Part shown: positions 19,951 through 31,747 of the stretch, in pieces
Numbering within the stretch: the stretch's first letter is position 1
Layout of the letters: the number at the start of each line of letters is the position of its first letter
Assembly: GCA_037043455.1 (NCBI GenBank)
Contig: JAWPHD010004360.1
Location: 124,001 to 188,000, forward strand
DNA from: Cyrtodaria siliqua
Taxonomy: Eukaryota; Mollusca; Bivalvia; Adapedonta; Hiatellidae
Length of the DNA: 64,000 nt
Reading direction: 5' to 3'
The notes under the pieces: model-generated
The model's database searches: none
What the model was told of the DNA's origin: nothing
The model's input: only the letters and a program-made list of their open reading frames with translations
Made by a program: the position numbers and the translations under genes

Positions 19951-20754
19951 CCCAACAAATATAAATACGTGCATTCCATGCGTGCAGATGTGGACAAGGA
20001 TTGCCGGAGCTGCTATGCCATTCGGCCGAGTAGTGTTTTACTGTAACTTTTAGCACATTTTACTGTCACTTTTAGCACATTTCAGGCCAAACATGACGGT
20101 CGATTTGTTTGTGGTATTTATTCAAGATATTGTTTTGATCATAATTAATAATTTACAGAACTGGAATACGAACCATGTCTTTTCTTTGAATACTCATAAA
20201 ATAGCTTTGTATGCATATAAATGCAGTAATGTTGAGTATTTAATATTTTACATTAAAAATCGCTTAGATATAGGTAACTAGTGCCCTTTAAGTACTCCTG
20301 AGTACAACCAGTACTATATATACATCCCGCCATCCGTAAGAAATGTTTAGTTTGTATTTTTTCAGACACCAATCGCAAATTATTAATTAACATTTTTCAA
20401 TACAATACGGGCGATACAATTTTAATGCTTCTCTTTGTAAATGTTCGTTATCTTCACTCTCAGACTCTTACTTTTATTCTCACTATTACTTGCGCGTGAC
20501 GCGCACTTTAACAGTTAATTCCTCGTAAGAGGGTCACTGGGTGTTGACATATATTTAAAGAAATAGAAAGAATGAAACTTCATGTTTATCAGCCTTTTAA
20601 CACTACTCTACAATCTTTATTTTATCTTCACCTGTATTTAACACAAATAGTTCAGGCCTACTCCCATACCCACGGAAGTTAGATGTGTAGTAGGACTCCG
20701 ACTTCTACATGTAAATATATATGTTTATAAGCGCGTTACTACTGTCTCGCCGCA

Positions 20755-20850
20755 GAGCTAGCTTTTATGGTGATATCGGTAGAGCGCCCGCTTCACATGC
20801 AAACCCAGTTCAAACCCGGCACAGTTCAAACCCGCCGAGTTCCTAACTTA
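20755..20850 (+). repeat. Possible degenerate tRNA-like SINE head
   Basis: GGTAGAGCGCCCGCTTCACATG resembles a tRNA D-arm and anticodon region and CAGTTCAAACCCGGC a B box, but the fold is poor and the surrounding sequence is not repeated in the window. The rest of 19951-22030 shows no gene or recognisable element. Confidence 0.3.
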
Positions 20851-22399
20851 CAGACGTATAACAATTTTCATAGTTATGTGATTCTTACAACAAACCGCAA
20901 TGTTTACGTTTCTTCGAAAATATCCGAAGAATTCCGTCGTTGGGTCTTCCCGGTAAAAATAGAATAAAAACAAACAAAAGGAAAGAACGATATTACCCTT
21001 TAAATCTTAAACATTCTCACATTGGTGTACTGACAACACAACTTCATATATCTAGCTCCTAAACCGTTGGAATAGTTGGGTAAGTACAAGTCAAAAAAAC
21101 GTTTTATTTCGATTTTTTATAGATGCCCCGGTGTTCGTTTTGTTGACATTCAATGATTCATGGTTATGAGTGGTGGGTGGGGTAATGACACATTGTTTCA
21201 GTATAAACAAAACCAAAATCATCGGACTCTGATTTCAAAACGTTCTTATTATGTAAGGTCGCATACGTACAAGCCTATTGAATCCAGTCCATATTAATGT
21301 ATTGTAACAAAAAATAATCTGTGCATAAATATGGCATGTGCATGGACAATCCCGATTCAGTAACCAAACACTTAGACTTGTAACATCAATAAGAACCACT
21401 TAAGTAACTGGCACACAAAAAATAGTTTGCTCACATCTCGAGTACTGCTGCACTGTTTGATCTCCCGCAACGAATGCATAATCCCATCTCTATATTTCTA
21501 CCGGAGCATTGTAATTGGTTTATCAGTAGATGGATTAAACTGATCGAGGCACTACTGTGGACAGACTTTCAGCGTCACAGAGATGCTCCACTGCGGCTGA
21601 CAGAAATTGAGAGAATTTTACAAAACACAGACAGAAGTCCATTTGCTACAAGATGATATTAAAGCAGCCTTTTTGTTATCTCCCTTGACGACTACCCGAC
21701 ACTTACGAACGTACAGGACAGACATCTGTTTTAAAGTACTAAAAACAACAGCCACCAGCTATTGATACTAATTCTTATCCCGAACAACAGTTCTATGGAA
21801 TGTCAAACCCCAAGTTATTGATACTGGTTGTTTCCCTCAGTTGATGCAAACTTATAACACAGTTTTTGTCTGGCATCAGTTCTCTTCTGCTCAAGTGGGG
21901 GCACCAAAGTCCAGTGTTGCTTACTCTCCCTACTTTATGCATGATCTTAACTGGGCAGACTTGAGAACTAGTGTCTGTCCTTCAATGCATGTAAAAGAAA
22001 TAAATGATGATGAATCTTTTGATACCTGCCACACAGAAGGAAAGGATACATATTTAAATTGAAAACCATTATCAATAAACAGTTTAATCAATCAAAAATG
22101 TTATATGCCTGTTTTCTAGATCTCAAGAGGGCATTTGACTCTGTGTTGCACCCTGCCTTATTTATAAAACTCATATAAAAAGGCATAGGCGGCAAGTTTT
22201 TGAAGCTTTTACAATCCATGTATTCTTCCAATTGTGTGAGAGTAAGAATTTGATCACAAGTGGTCTTACAGACTCCTTTAACTTTCAAGTAGGAGTATAT
22301 CAAGGTGATAATTTAATCCTCCATTTGTTCAATTTGTTTATAAATGACATTGTTAATACTTTTAATGACAATGAGTCTTGGGAACAAATTAGTTAGTTG

Positions 22400-23098
22400 C
22401 AGGGATCACTATAGGCCGCCTTTCCGCGATATTGTCGCATTAAAATCTAAAAAATCGCATGAAAAAAGACAAATGGAACAAATTGTTGCACCGAATTCGG
22501 GGAAATCCATTTTCACCATTTCGGTTTGTAATGAAAATATATTTATTTACATTTCATTTAAAATCTCAAGTAAATTTGCTCAGATCCATTTATTTGCGAT
22601 TAAAATATATAAAATGAGAAAATATCACATTATTCGAAAATCGCATGAAAAAAAACCAAAACTAGATTATGTCGGTAAACTTCCGGTTCGCTTTTGCTTC
22701 GTGAAAGCGAGGGTGTCAAAGAAAATTGATTGATTATGAATAAACATGGCCATTTTTATAATAATTCATCAACTTCTAGTCATATCTGACCATTATCCCC
22801 CAATCTATAATGATTTGACGCGATTATCTATGTACTGGATTTGGGCAAGCAATTATAAAGCTATGTTAGTGTAAAAAGTTGACGTAAATTCGGTCACGCT
22901 TTATTTCGGATGGTTTAACAACTTCTACTTTCACTACTGGGAATGACCCAGAATGCATGAAATCACGTGCAGTCGACGAACAACCACTGGTCATTCGGCT
23001 TCGCATCCGAAATGTTTCATGAAAATGGCGAATGTCTCATTACAATCAAGCAAATGGGACATTTTGTCTCATTGAATTCAATCCTTGGGTGATCCCTG
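22400..23098. mobile_element. Non-autonomous DNA transposon (hAT-like ends) inside the LINE
   Basis: The ends CAGGGATCAC and GTGATCCCTG are perfect 10-bp inverted repeats. They are flanked by the direct repeat TAGTTG at 22394-22399 and 23099-23104. The LINE frame resumes immediately after. CAGGG ends suggest hAT, but only 6 bp of duplication is visible rather than 8. Confidence 0.8.
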
Positions 23099-23329
23099 TA
23101 GTTGTTTACTTTATGCTGATGTCTTGGTTAGGACTACTGTCCAACTCGCCATTAGGACTGCAAAACAGCCTTACCAGATCCTCGAAGTACTGTAAAGAAT
23201 GGGACTTAGACATAAAATATGCAAAATCAAAAGTAATGGTTTTCAATAAGGCAGGACGATTTCATGACCCCAGTTTCAGTATAGACAATACACTATTAGA
23301 ATCTGTACGTCAATATAAATATGCCCCAT

Positions 23330-23704
23330 TTGGTCAAATAGAATAGGGCCACTGCAGATCCCTTTGGAGGGGTAGGCAGAGGAGTAGAATCCCCCCAAAT
23401 TCATGTTCATTTTATCATTTTTTGTTCATGTTCATTAAAGGTCTTCATCATGATCCCTGCATTGTTTCAGGTGCCATCTCGCTCACATCAAAAGAGCAGT
23501 GGCAGAAAAACAATAAAAGTGGCTCCAGCGTAAATGGAGTTTCTACGATAGAATTTGCAGCAACTCTGCAGTTCAGGGTGAGAAGGTTCTAGGCCCACTT
23601 TCCATATTTTATCTGGATGTGCATGGAGGATGAGCCTGACATGTTCATGCCTGTTAGGCACCATATAACCTTTCATGTGTTGGTGCGCCTTAAAACCCAA
23701 TTTA
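23330..23704 (+). repeat. SINE-like repeat, CAAAGAATAGGGCC family (copy 1 of 3)
   Basis: It shares phrases with 46040-46459 and 47210-47609: AGAATCCCCCCAAATTCATG, TCATGATCCCTGCATTG and a 3' end GTGCGCCTTAAAACCCAATT with an AATTC-rich tail. It splits the LINE YKYLGI codons, with a CAATAYAAATAT sequence on both sides as probable target duplication. Confidence 0.7.
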
Positions 23705-23965
23705 ATTCAATACAAATATCTAGGAATAATGTTTACTGTAAATGGCAATTTCCCACCCGCTCTAACAGATTTGCACCACAGAGGACAAAAAGCATAAACT
23801 GTGGTCATTGTTTAAAAATATATCTGTTGGTGTCAGTCAGTTTATACACATTTTGATCACACCGTCAAACCAATACTACTCTACAGTTCAGAAATTGTAG
23901 GAATTTTTAATATCACTAATAAGGTTAAACAATTTAGTGACAATATAACTTGTAATAAGTAATAG

Positions 23966-24065
23966 ATAGAGTATGGTTTCATTGAGTTGGTTCATTTAAA
24001 CATCGAGATGGGCTACACCCATCGAGGTGTTTAAATTAACCAACGAGATGAAACCATACTCTATT
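23966..24065. repeat. Near-palindromic fold-back, about 45-bp arms
   Basis: It starts ATAGAGTATGGTTTCA and ends TGAAACCATACTCTAT with centre GGGCTACACCC. The outer 16 bases are perfect and the inner arm is imperfect. It lies inside the LINE remnant. Confidence 0.7.
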
Positions 24066-24412
24066 TGTTTTGTAGCATGTCCATTTCAGCTTTATTTTAA
24101 CTGTTATTCTCACTGTTATTCTCACAGTTATTCTGACATGTCTTATTTTCAATTAAACGATTTACACCTGTATCTGAACAAAGAGAATTGTCTGTGACCA
24201 TGCTACAATTATCTATGACAGTTTGCCAATAGAGAAGATAAATATTTCCATATGTAAATATGTTCTTGGGGTGTCAAGAAAGGCTACTAATCTTGCAGTA
24301 TATGGCGAGATGGGCAGATACCCACTTTATATTGATGATCAAATACTGGTCTAGGTTATATGAAGATATGTGTGGCGATCCATTGCTAAAAGAAGCACTC
24401 AAAGAAAACATA

Positions 24413-24768
24413 AGGCCTAAAAAAATATGTGTGTGTTTCTGGTTTCACCCTGTCAAAAAGTTAGGGTAGGTAGGTAGGAAAAAGTAGTTTTTTTAGATAT
24501 TCTTTTAAATATATTGTTCGCATATATTTTGCCATTTTTGTACTAAGGCAACTTCTTGATAACCTTTGCAAACAGTTTGGATCCAGATTAGATGCTTAAC
24601 AACTCTGGCTAATAAAATTATCCTTTGAATAAAAATATTTGTTGTTTGATTGTAATATTTATTTATTTTTTTAAAAAAAAAATCTTTGCTAAAGATATTT
24701 AGGGTCGGCGGTGAAAAAGTAGGGTCGGTCAGGAAACCGGAAACACACATATTTTTTTGTTAGGCCTA
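24413..24768. mobile_element. MITE with AGGCCTAA...TTAGGCCT ends inside the LINE
   Basis: The left end AGGCCTAAAAAAATATGTGT and the reverse complement of the right end agree over about 30 bases, including a GTTTCYGGTTTC phrase. Repeated AGGGTCGG phrases lie inside. A related end (CACACATATTTTTTTATGTG with AGGGTCGGTCGG) is at 51990-52063. The LINE reading frame resumes after 24768. Confidence 0.7.
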
Positions 24769-25376
24769 AACAGTTTTAATAACAATCAACATTGCTGGCT
24801 TACATGCATCTACACTATTTTAAAAGATGTTAATATGCACCACGTAATCCATGATCCCTCTAAATGTCACAATAGGGACATCGCTACTATAAAACATCGG
24901 TTTCGAGCACAATATGCACGCAAATGGCATACTGGTGTAAACTCCAGTGACAAACTAGGCACATTAATAGTTTTTTATTTCAACAAGAACCTTATTTAAC
25001 ACAGGTTCATAATGATACACAATGGCGTATGTTGGCTAGATTTCGCACTAATTAGCTGTCACAATCTTCACATTGAAACTGGAAGGTACACTACCAAAAA
25101 CACCAGTGGATAATAGGACATGTGTTCATTGCAACATGGGTTCTATTGAAAATGAACAACATGTATTGTTAGAATGCCCTAAATATAACTACATTAGAAA
25201 TATTTTGTTTAATTGCATTTCAAAGGAATGTTATATTTTGTACTCCTAGATAATACTAGCAAATTTACTTGGCTATTAAGTAACGAGAATAGCACTATTT
25301 GCAGAGCACTAGCCGAATTTATTTATAATGCATTTATAACTAGAAACATTTGTGATTAAGATAAACGCATTATTAA

Positions 25377-26306
25377 GGGTGCCCTCTGCTGAGGTTTTGG
25401 ATTTTTGCACTTCCGGAAATTTACATTTGTTATATTTCAAAAATTATAATAAAACTGGAAAAAATAATTATACAGTAACAAACTTATGCCCAATAGGGAT
25501 ATTTTAGTGCAAAAAAAATATAACAAAATTAGATTTTTTTTTTGACCTCACATGTTGTGCCCAAAATTGACAATTTTTAACATAAGCCAAAATGGGGGGT
25601 AGGGGTACAAAAGATGGTATTTCTCAAAAACCATTTAAGATATTCACTTAATTTAAACTTTATTACAAAGACATGTGTTAGCATATACATAGACAGGAAT
25701 AAAAAGTATTTTCCTGCTATTTGTTACAGACCTATGCCGTTAAATGTCAGAGCTCGTCGAAATCCAAAAAAGCACATTTTTTTCTCAGTTTTTATTGAAT
25801 ATCTTTCTTATATGCACACCGACCCCCAATTTTTATTTTTTCATTCTGATACTCAGGTCTTGTATATATTGTAGACAAAATATCTCAAAAAGTTATCTGT
25901 TCCTTTATCATGAAAAATGTATGGATCACAAATTTAAAAATGCAATTTATAGTAAACTGGGTGGGGTAATGACAAGGGATGTACTAATTTTTCAGATGGT
26001 GATAAAAATACCCCAACCCTTAATTTTTCGTCCTAAAGTATGATCTATTACATTAAAAAAGACGGAAAATCGATACCTGTTCTGCAAACCACACTACACA
26101 CATGTAAGTTGCCATACACAATTTGCAGCTGATTCAGAATTTAAAACCACACTGTGAGAGTGTATTACTAAAGATTAATTTTGCGAAAAAGTTAAATCAC
26201 CGACCCATCATTATTTTTCCAGAAACTAACTAGTAATATGTTAGTCTTCATAAAAAACAGGGAAATAAAAAATTCTATCTGTTCTGATATTCACCAGAGG
26301 GCACCC
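25377..26306. mobile_element. TTAA-site DNA element (piggyBac-like ends), 930 bp
   Basis: The ends GGGTGCCCTCTG and CAGAGGGCACCC are perfect 12-bp inverted repeats flanked by TTAA at 25373-25376 and 26307-26310. The interior has no transposase, so the element is non-autonomous. It sits in the 3' end of the LINE. Confidence 0.8.
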
Positions 26307-26716
26307 TTAAACTAATTTATATAATTTATCTAACTATCTGAGTGCATAAGCCTCACCCAGCAAATGTATCATTATAATTAAGAAAACATAATAAATAAAA
26401 GAGATTCATTTAAGGCATGCACTGTTTTAATTTGCCGCTATATGTGAAATGATACAAATTTTGGTTAAGGGAATATTGTATTCAGGGGCTAAGACAACAG
26501 TATAATAACTACAAGTTATCACATGTTGTCTTCCCTTATCTGTTGTATGTGACCGTACATCTTGCACTTATTGTGGGTAATAGAACTTAGCATTATTTTG
26601 TACTTTGTATTTTATTCCTCTTTTTCTTGCACTATAATAACAATTGTGTGTTACATTTATGTAGCTTTCTGAATAGACCTCATCTTATAAAGCCCAGAAG
26701 TGTGTTCTACTTTTAC

Positions 26717-26880
26717 TATTGCCTCCATGGCCAGGATGGTAAAGACACTGCGTTTAAAACCTTTTGTCCTCTGACCTCTGCGGGTTCGAAACCTACTGCG
26801 AGGTCAACTTGTAAGTGAGAAAATGTTGATTCTTACTAATAATGGAAGGTATACAGTACTGGTTCTGAAAAAAATTACCG
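26717..26880 (+). repeat. tRNA-derived SINE, diverged copy
   Basis: The head GCCTCCATGGCCAGGATGG and box B GCGGGTTCGAAACC are followed by the same body as the 43436 copy (CAACTTGTAAGTGAG, TACAGTACTGGTTCTG). The 3' end is lost. Confidence 0.65.
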
Positions 26881-26984
26881 TTATTTCAGGATAACAGGGT
26901 ATTTGGAATTTATATACCCAGGAACGCTTTTTCACTCTGTAATAATATGTGTTTAACAATGGAGAGAGTAGAGAATAATCTTAC

Positions 26985-27215
26985 ATGGCATGGGGAGTGG
27001 GGAGAATCTGCCTCACATGGAGTGGGGATAATCCGGATTGTCTATCTCACATGAAGTGGGAAGTGAGTAGAGTCTATCTCCCATGGAGTTGAAAGTGGGG
27101 AGAGTCTATCTCATATTGGCCTGGGGAGTTGGGAGGCTATCTCACATGGAGTGAGGAGAGTCTATCGCACTTGGAGTCAGGAGTTGGGAGAGTCTATCTC
27201 ACTTGGGTTATGAGG
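26985..27215 (+). repeat. Minisatellite, about 35-45-bp unit
   Basis: Repeats of CTATCTCACATGGAGTGGG and GAGTCTATC occur about six times with variation. No gene is seen in 27215-27960. The 174-codon minus-strand ORF there is judged fortuitous. Confidence 0.6.
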
Positions 27216-27964
27216 CTCTGTAACATAGCAGGAAATTGGGTTAAAATCTATCCCAGTCCAAAGACTGGCCAAAAATAAGGTAAAATTACTTAATTATATC
27301 TAGATATATCTGAAATGTTTTTTTTTTGTATTTCAGAATTCATGTTTTCATAACTGTGGGATCTCTCTCAATTGGATGACGGCCTGAAAATCAAAGGTAA
27401 GTTACACTACTTAGTTGTTCATCTGCCAGACATTGCACAGGTGTAGGAACGGAGAGCAGGGATGAGGGGCAGGCCTCCACAGGGCTTTTTTCCAGGTATT
27501 TTGGGGAAAAGAAGCCTTGTAAATTTGGGAAATTTAAAGTAAAAATGACCAATTTCGGAATTTTTTTTATTGATAAAATGGCCAATTGAGAATTGTTTAC
27601 GTCTGCATTTTGTAAGTTAGGGCATGGTAAAAGCCTAAAAGGTGTAATTGGGACTATTATATCACTAACATACAACTTATATTGATTAGTATGTAACATA
27701 AGGGATGTATCAGTACAACATACATAATTTATGTGAACAAAATATTTGATTTTTTTTTTGAGATTGGGATTTTTTTTCAATAATTGGGAAAAAGACACTA
27801 TTTTGCATTGGGATCGGGTCCATTTTTCGGTCCCGTGAGACCTAGAAAAATCCTTGCTCCACCCCCAATAATCTGACAGGGGATCATCTGACTTGAAAGG
27901 AGTTGTGAGCACCATGATGTGGGCATTATACTTTTAAAAGATCTTTCCACCCGAGTTAGTACAT

Positions 27965-28130
27965 GATTTACGGCGTAGTGGAAGAGTGTCCACCTCGCAT
28001 GCTGAAGGTTGTGGATTCAATCCCTGGCCATATACTTCGTAAAAATGGTATGTGTAGCTCCATTGCTTGACATTTAAAGGATAGTTCTATGACTGGTCGA
28101 CCGAGTGTTAGAATAAAGAGACTAGGTGGG
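27965..28130 (+). repeat. tRNA-like SINE, second family
   Basis: GGCGTAGTGGAAGAGTGTCC (A box region), CACCTCGCATGC (anticodon region) and GTGGATTCAATCCC (B box) form a tRNA-like head, followed by an unrelated body. There is only one copy in the window. Confidence 0.5.
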
Positions 28131-28779
28131 GTATTATGTCATGTGTCTATGGCGTGGTACTTCAGTGTCGCAGCACTATAAAGTTGAGCATAGACCTCAC
28201 TGCTACAAGTAGACACAGAGCCCCAGATATAAGATTTTAATCCACATAAAATACCCCTGAAAATATAAAAAAAATGAAAGAATTCATAATTTTTGTGCGT
28301 AACAAACACGGATTTAAAATATGATTTACGCACAAGGTCAGAATATGACAGTATGGCTGGGTTGAACTTCACAGATACTAAGAGTTTTCATTCATTTAAT
28401 AGTGTTTTAATCAGTTTAATGCCTTGATGTTTAAGAGCATATTTTCACTCCTAGAATATACCCATCGACATTTGGATGGCAAGATATGGTAGTTGTTGTA
28501 ATATTACCTGTCTAGCATTGTGTGATTGTTGTTAAATGGGTGTAACAAACATACATGTGCAAACACTCATTCTAGGGATTCTGGCTACAAGATTTGTCGT
28601 CCTTTACGAAGGGTTGCAAGGCTTAACTTCAAAATATTACCTGTAATGAGTAGCTTGCCTTGTTGTGATTCTATAGTAGCCTTTTGTTATACTCTGGCTT
28701 TTACAAAATGAAATGGGGGCTATATGGGAATCATGTTGTCAATAACGTCGCATCCCGTCGCTTAGCACATTTTTGTCCT

Positions 28780-29032
28780 CATTACGTGATCCTGCTTTAA
28801 ATCCAATAAGCGATGGGAAAGCTTATATTAGCAGGATTTTATAACGGATATTTTGACAATAAACTGGAAAAAAAAGCGATAAACTGTTTAAAATTACGTA
28901 TTAAATGTTTTGATTTTACAATATGCAAACTTTTAAAGCCGAAATTAAGGTTTTATTTCATTCTCAGCCAACCTCGTTTTCACTTCTTGGGGAAGGGGTT
29001 GGATAGGGTTTGAAAGTTAATACTCGGACCAC
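28780..29032. mobile_element. MITE-like element, GTGGTCC family (copy 2 of 3)
   Basis: Shares TAAGCGATGGGAAAGCTTA, TAGCAGGATTTTATAACG and the end TACTCGGACCAC with copies 1 and 3. The left terminus is mutated (GTGATCC). Confidence 0.65.
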
Positions 29033-29627
29033 GAAACTCATTTTTGTCGCATCCTGTCACGTAACACATTTTTGTCCTGTCATGTCGCTAACACATTTTA
29101 TTACTTGCATTCCTCAAACAGTTTTGAATGGGTTGTTCCCAAACTTCATAATATACTGATCAAAAATTAGGGGTATTCGTCACCTTCAGTGATAGTTCTA
29201 GTTTCATAGCAATCAGATCTGAAAAGCAGTTGCAAAATCGAGGTTTTATGCCTAAATTTTGGGAGTAAATAATTCTGTAATAATTACCCCTCATTTTAGT
29301 AAAATTAGGTTTTTACCCCTCAAGTTCAGATTTGAGGAGAGATTACTCCTGGGGTCTAAAAAATTATCTGGGGCTCTGTCAGACACCGTTGTGAAATGAT
29401 TGAAAGCTTGTAAAAAGCGACGGTAAAACCCCATACATACACACACATTAGTAACTTAGTAAATTTAAGCAAATAGTTTATATTTAGAAGTTTGTTTATT
29501 CCATTTATAACTGTTTATTCTGTGCATAAAATGATCTAGTAAATATTGAGGGAAAAACTTATTAAGGTAATATTTTTTTTAGCTCGACTTTATAATGACG
29601 CTATTTGGTCCATTGTTTTCGGTTTCT

Positions 29628-29935
29628 GCGTGGCGGATTTGTAACCGGAGGCCCCTAGGTTCAATCCTCCTTTGTGCCACTGAGTTTCGTCAGTGTGTTC
29701 TTTGGCAAGACACTTTCACTTAGCCTCGTCCGTCGGATGGGGATGACAACCGAGCAGTCCTGTGTATCGGTCTATCCTCCGAGTACGTTAAAGAACCATA
29801 GAAATCTATTTGATAATAAGAGTAGGGCACGGTTCCCAGCTTCCTATGTATCCTACCCCGCTCTCTGGTGCGGTTCTAAATAACATATACTGTGTTGATG
29901 AGCCGTTTAACAACATTCAATTCTGTTATCATCCT
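29628..29935 (+). repeat. tRNA-derived SINE with invertebrate-type central domain (copy 1 of 4)
   Basis: The head GCGTGGCGGATTTGTAACC with box B GGTTCAATCCTCC is followed by CAAGACACTTTCACTTAGCC, TCGTCCGTCGGATGG, GTACGTTAAAGAACC and a 3' part TGTGTTGATGAGC. Related copies are at 38057-38378 (minus), 44043-44312 and 48199-48412 (minus, truncated). Confidence 0.75.
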
Positions 29936-30056
29936 AAAGCATTTTACGGACATTCTCTCTGAAAGCACTTGTTGTTTCCCAAAAAATGCTTTTCCACAAT
30001 GTTCCTTTGGTAAAATTTGCAAGCATGTAAAATCAGTTTCATAATTATTTTTACAG

Positions 30057-30230
30057 TGATTGCAGTTGAAGCATGGTACATATGTTTACTTTGGCAAGAT
30101 GTCCCTAAATGGAAGCCAGGGTTGTTACTGCTGTTCAAGGTCGTCTAGCAGTAGGATGGACATTGATGCGGCGCTTGATGAACTGGGCATGCTCAGTACC
30201 GTGACGGAGAGCAGGAAGCAATATATGCAG
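30057..30230 (+). CDS. Probable internal coding exon of a host gene (family unknown)
   Basis: The open frame contains SRSSSSRMDIDAALDELGML and STVTESRKQYMQ and ends exactly at a donor site CAG|GTAATG in phase 0. A candidate acceptor TTATTTTTACAG ends at 30056, but the 5' limit is uncertain and could be further inside. The next exon candidate at 38914 is also phase 0 and gives a continuous Ser- and Arg-rich sequence. The acidic DIDAALDELGML segment looks like a short helix in a disordered protein. No domain was recognised and no upstream exons were found. Confidence 0.5.
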
Positions 30231-30430
30231 GTAATGTGGAGTTATGCACCTTTCATGGTACATAGTACATACAGGTAATGTGGAGTTATTTCCCTTCCCG
30301 GGTACATAGTACATGCAAGTAATAAGGAGCTATGTCTTTTCCAGGGCAGGTAATGTGGAATTACGTCCCTTCTAGAGGCCAGTTATGTCTCTTTCAGGGC
30401 AGGTATTGTGGAGTTATGCCACTTCCAGGA
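30228..30430 (+). repeat. Minisatellite carrying repeated splice-donor sequence
   Basis: CAGGTAATGTGGAGTTATG-like units start near 30228, 30271, 30316, 30347 and 30400 (spacing 31-53 bases). The first unit is the actual donor of the exon above. The GT dinucleotides fall at 30231, 30274, 30319, 30350 and 30403. Confidence 0.6.
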
Positions 30431-30439
30431 TTAGATTTG

Positions 30440-31000
30440 TTAAAATTAGGTCAGCGCAACATCCAAGATGGCCGCCATTACCACATATGGTCGAAACCTT
30501 GAAAAATCTTCTTTTGTTCGAATGAAGTCTCCGGGGTCAAAAATGGCCATGCCCCAGGGGTCCAAAGTTTGTATATTGAGATTTTGCATGTTTTTCATAG
30601 AGCTATATAGGAAAAATAAATAAAATCTTCATTTTGATTTGGATTCCAAATATGGCCATCAGTGGCCATCTTTGTTTACATAGAGTTATATAGGAAAAAC
30701 TTGTGGCGACCACTCCTCTGAGACTACTTGAAGGATTTTCATGAAACTTAATAGAAATGTTGCTCTTGATGTCTAGTTGATCCTAGCAACATTTCAGTTT
30801 GGACGGAAAGTCAAGATGGCTGCCATGGCTAAAAATAGATTTTTAAAAAACAAATATGGGACTTTTTCTAAAATGACCAGCATGACATGATGTTGGTCCT
30901 TGTTGAAAATTATTTTGATTGTAACTTCACCGGAATGCTGATCTAGCTATCAAAACCTTCAGTAGAGCTTCAAGGTCATTAACCTCTTGTTATTTTTGTT
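30440..31000 (+). repeat. Dispersed tandem repeat, CATGGCCGCCAGCGGCCATC family
   Basis: Phrases AGATGGCCGCCAT, TTTGTTTACATAGAGTTATA and AAAACTTGTGGCGACYACTCC recur here and at 35935-36765 with a unit of roughly 300 bp. Intronic, non-coding. Confidence 0.6.
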
Positions 31001-31014
31001 TCCTGTTTGGATGC

Positions 31015-31747
31015 ATTTTTTTATGGGATGACGAGTTGTCCGTCGTCCGTTAACTTTTGCCTTGTGAACATTCTAGGGCCTTCATTATTAATTTTTTTTT
31101 ACGAAACTTTGCCAGTGTCTACATCAATGAAAGCTTGTACAAAAGACAGCCAGAGTTATTGCCCTTGTTTTGCTGAAAAAATGCCATATTAAGCCATGAG
31201 AACACTAGCACCTTCATTTTTTATTTGATCTTTACTAAACTTGCACATATTGTTAATATCAATGAAAGCTCGGACAAGTTCGAAAACCAGCCAAATCGGA
31301 TCAGTAACACCGGAGTTATGGCCCTTGTTTTTTCTGGAAAAATACCATTTTCTGCCTTGTGAACACTCTAGCACCTTCATTTATTTGTTGATCTTTACCA
31401 AACTTGCACAGATTGTTAATATCAATGAAAACTCGGACAGGTTCGAAAACTAGCCAAATCGGCTCCGAAACACCGGAGCTATGGCCCTTATATTTCCTGG
31501 AAAATGCAATTTTCTGCCTTGTGAACACTCTAGCACTTTCATTTATTATTTGATCTGTACCAAACTTGCACAGATTGTTAATATCAATGAAAGCTCGGAC
31601 GAGTTCGAAAACCAGCTAAATTGTTTAGTAACACCAGAGTTACGGCCCTTGATTTAGTTAAAAATGCTGTATTTTGCCTCATTAAGATGATAGGGCTTTC
31701 ATTTTGCCAGATTTTAATGAATCTGCAGGGATGATCAGTACCAAATC
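31015..31747 (+). repeat. Tandem repeat, GAAAGCTCGGACAAGTTCGA family
   Basis: Units of about 163 bp have landmarks near 31270, 31433 and 31596. Same family as 3990-4770. Confidence 0.65.

Larger units (their letters stand above)
22030..25372 (+). pseudogene. 5'-truncated LINE reverse transcriptase remnant, interrupted by insertions
   Basis: Reverse-transcriptase pieces occur in order. These are CFLDLKRAFDSVLHPALF (motif A, about 22113), VYQGDNL (motif B, about 22297), LLYAD (motif C, about 23104, now frameshifted), KYCKEWDLDI (about 23190), YKYLGI (about 23713), CKYVLGVSRKATNLAVYGE (about 24250), RFRAQYARKWH (about 24900) and a zinc-like CVHCNMGSIENEQHVLLECP (about 25117). Many stops and shifts are present. 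Four insertions split it: 22400-23098, about 23330-23704, about 23966-24065 and 24413-24768. No endonuclease domain is seen upstream, so it is 5'-truncated. The clade was not determined. Confidence 0.85.

Noticed and set aside
27391..27915. 174-codon minus-strand ORF
   Set aside because: Low-complexity AT-rich stretches (poly-T on the plus strand) and no domain. The sequence has the character of a dispersed repeat. No splice or promoter context.
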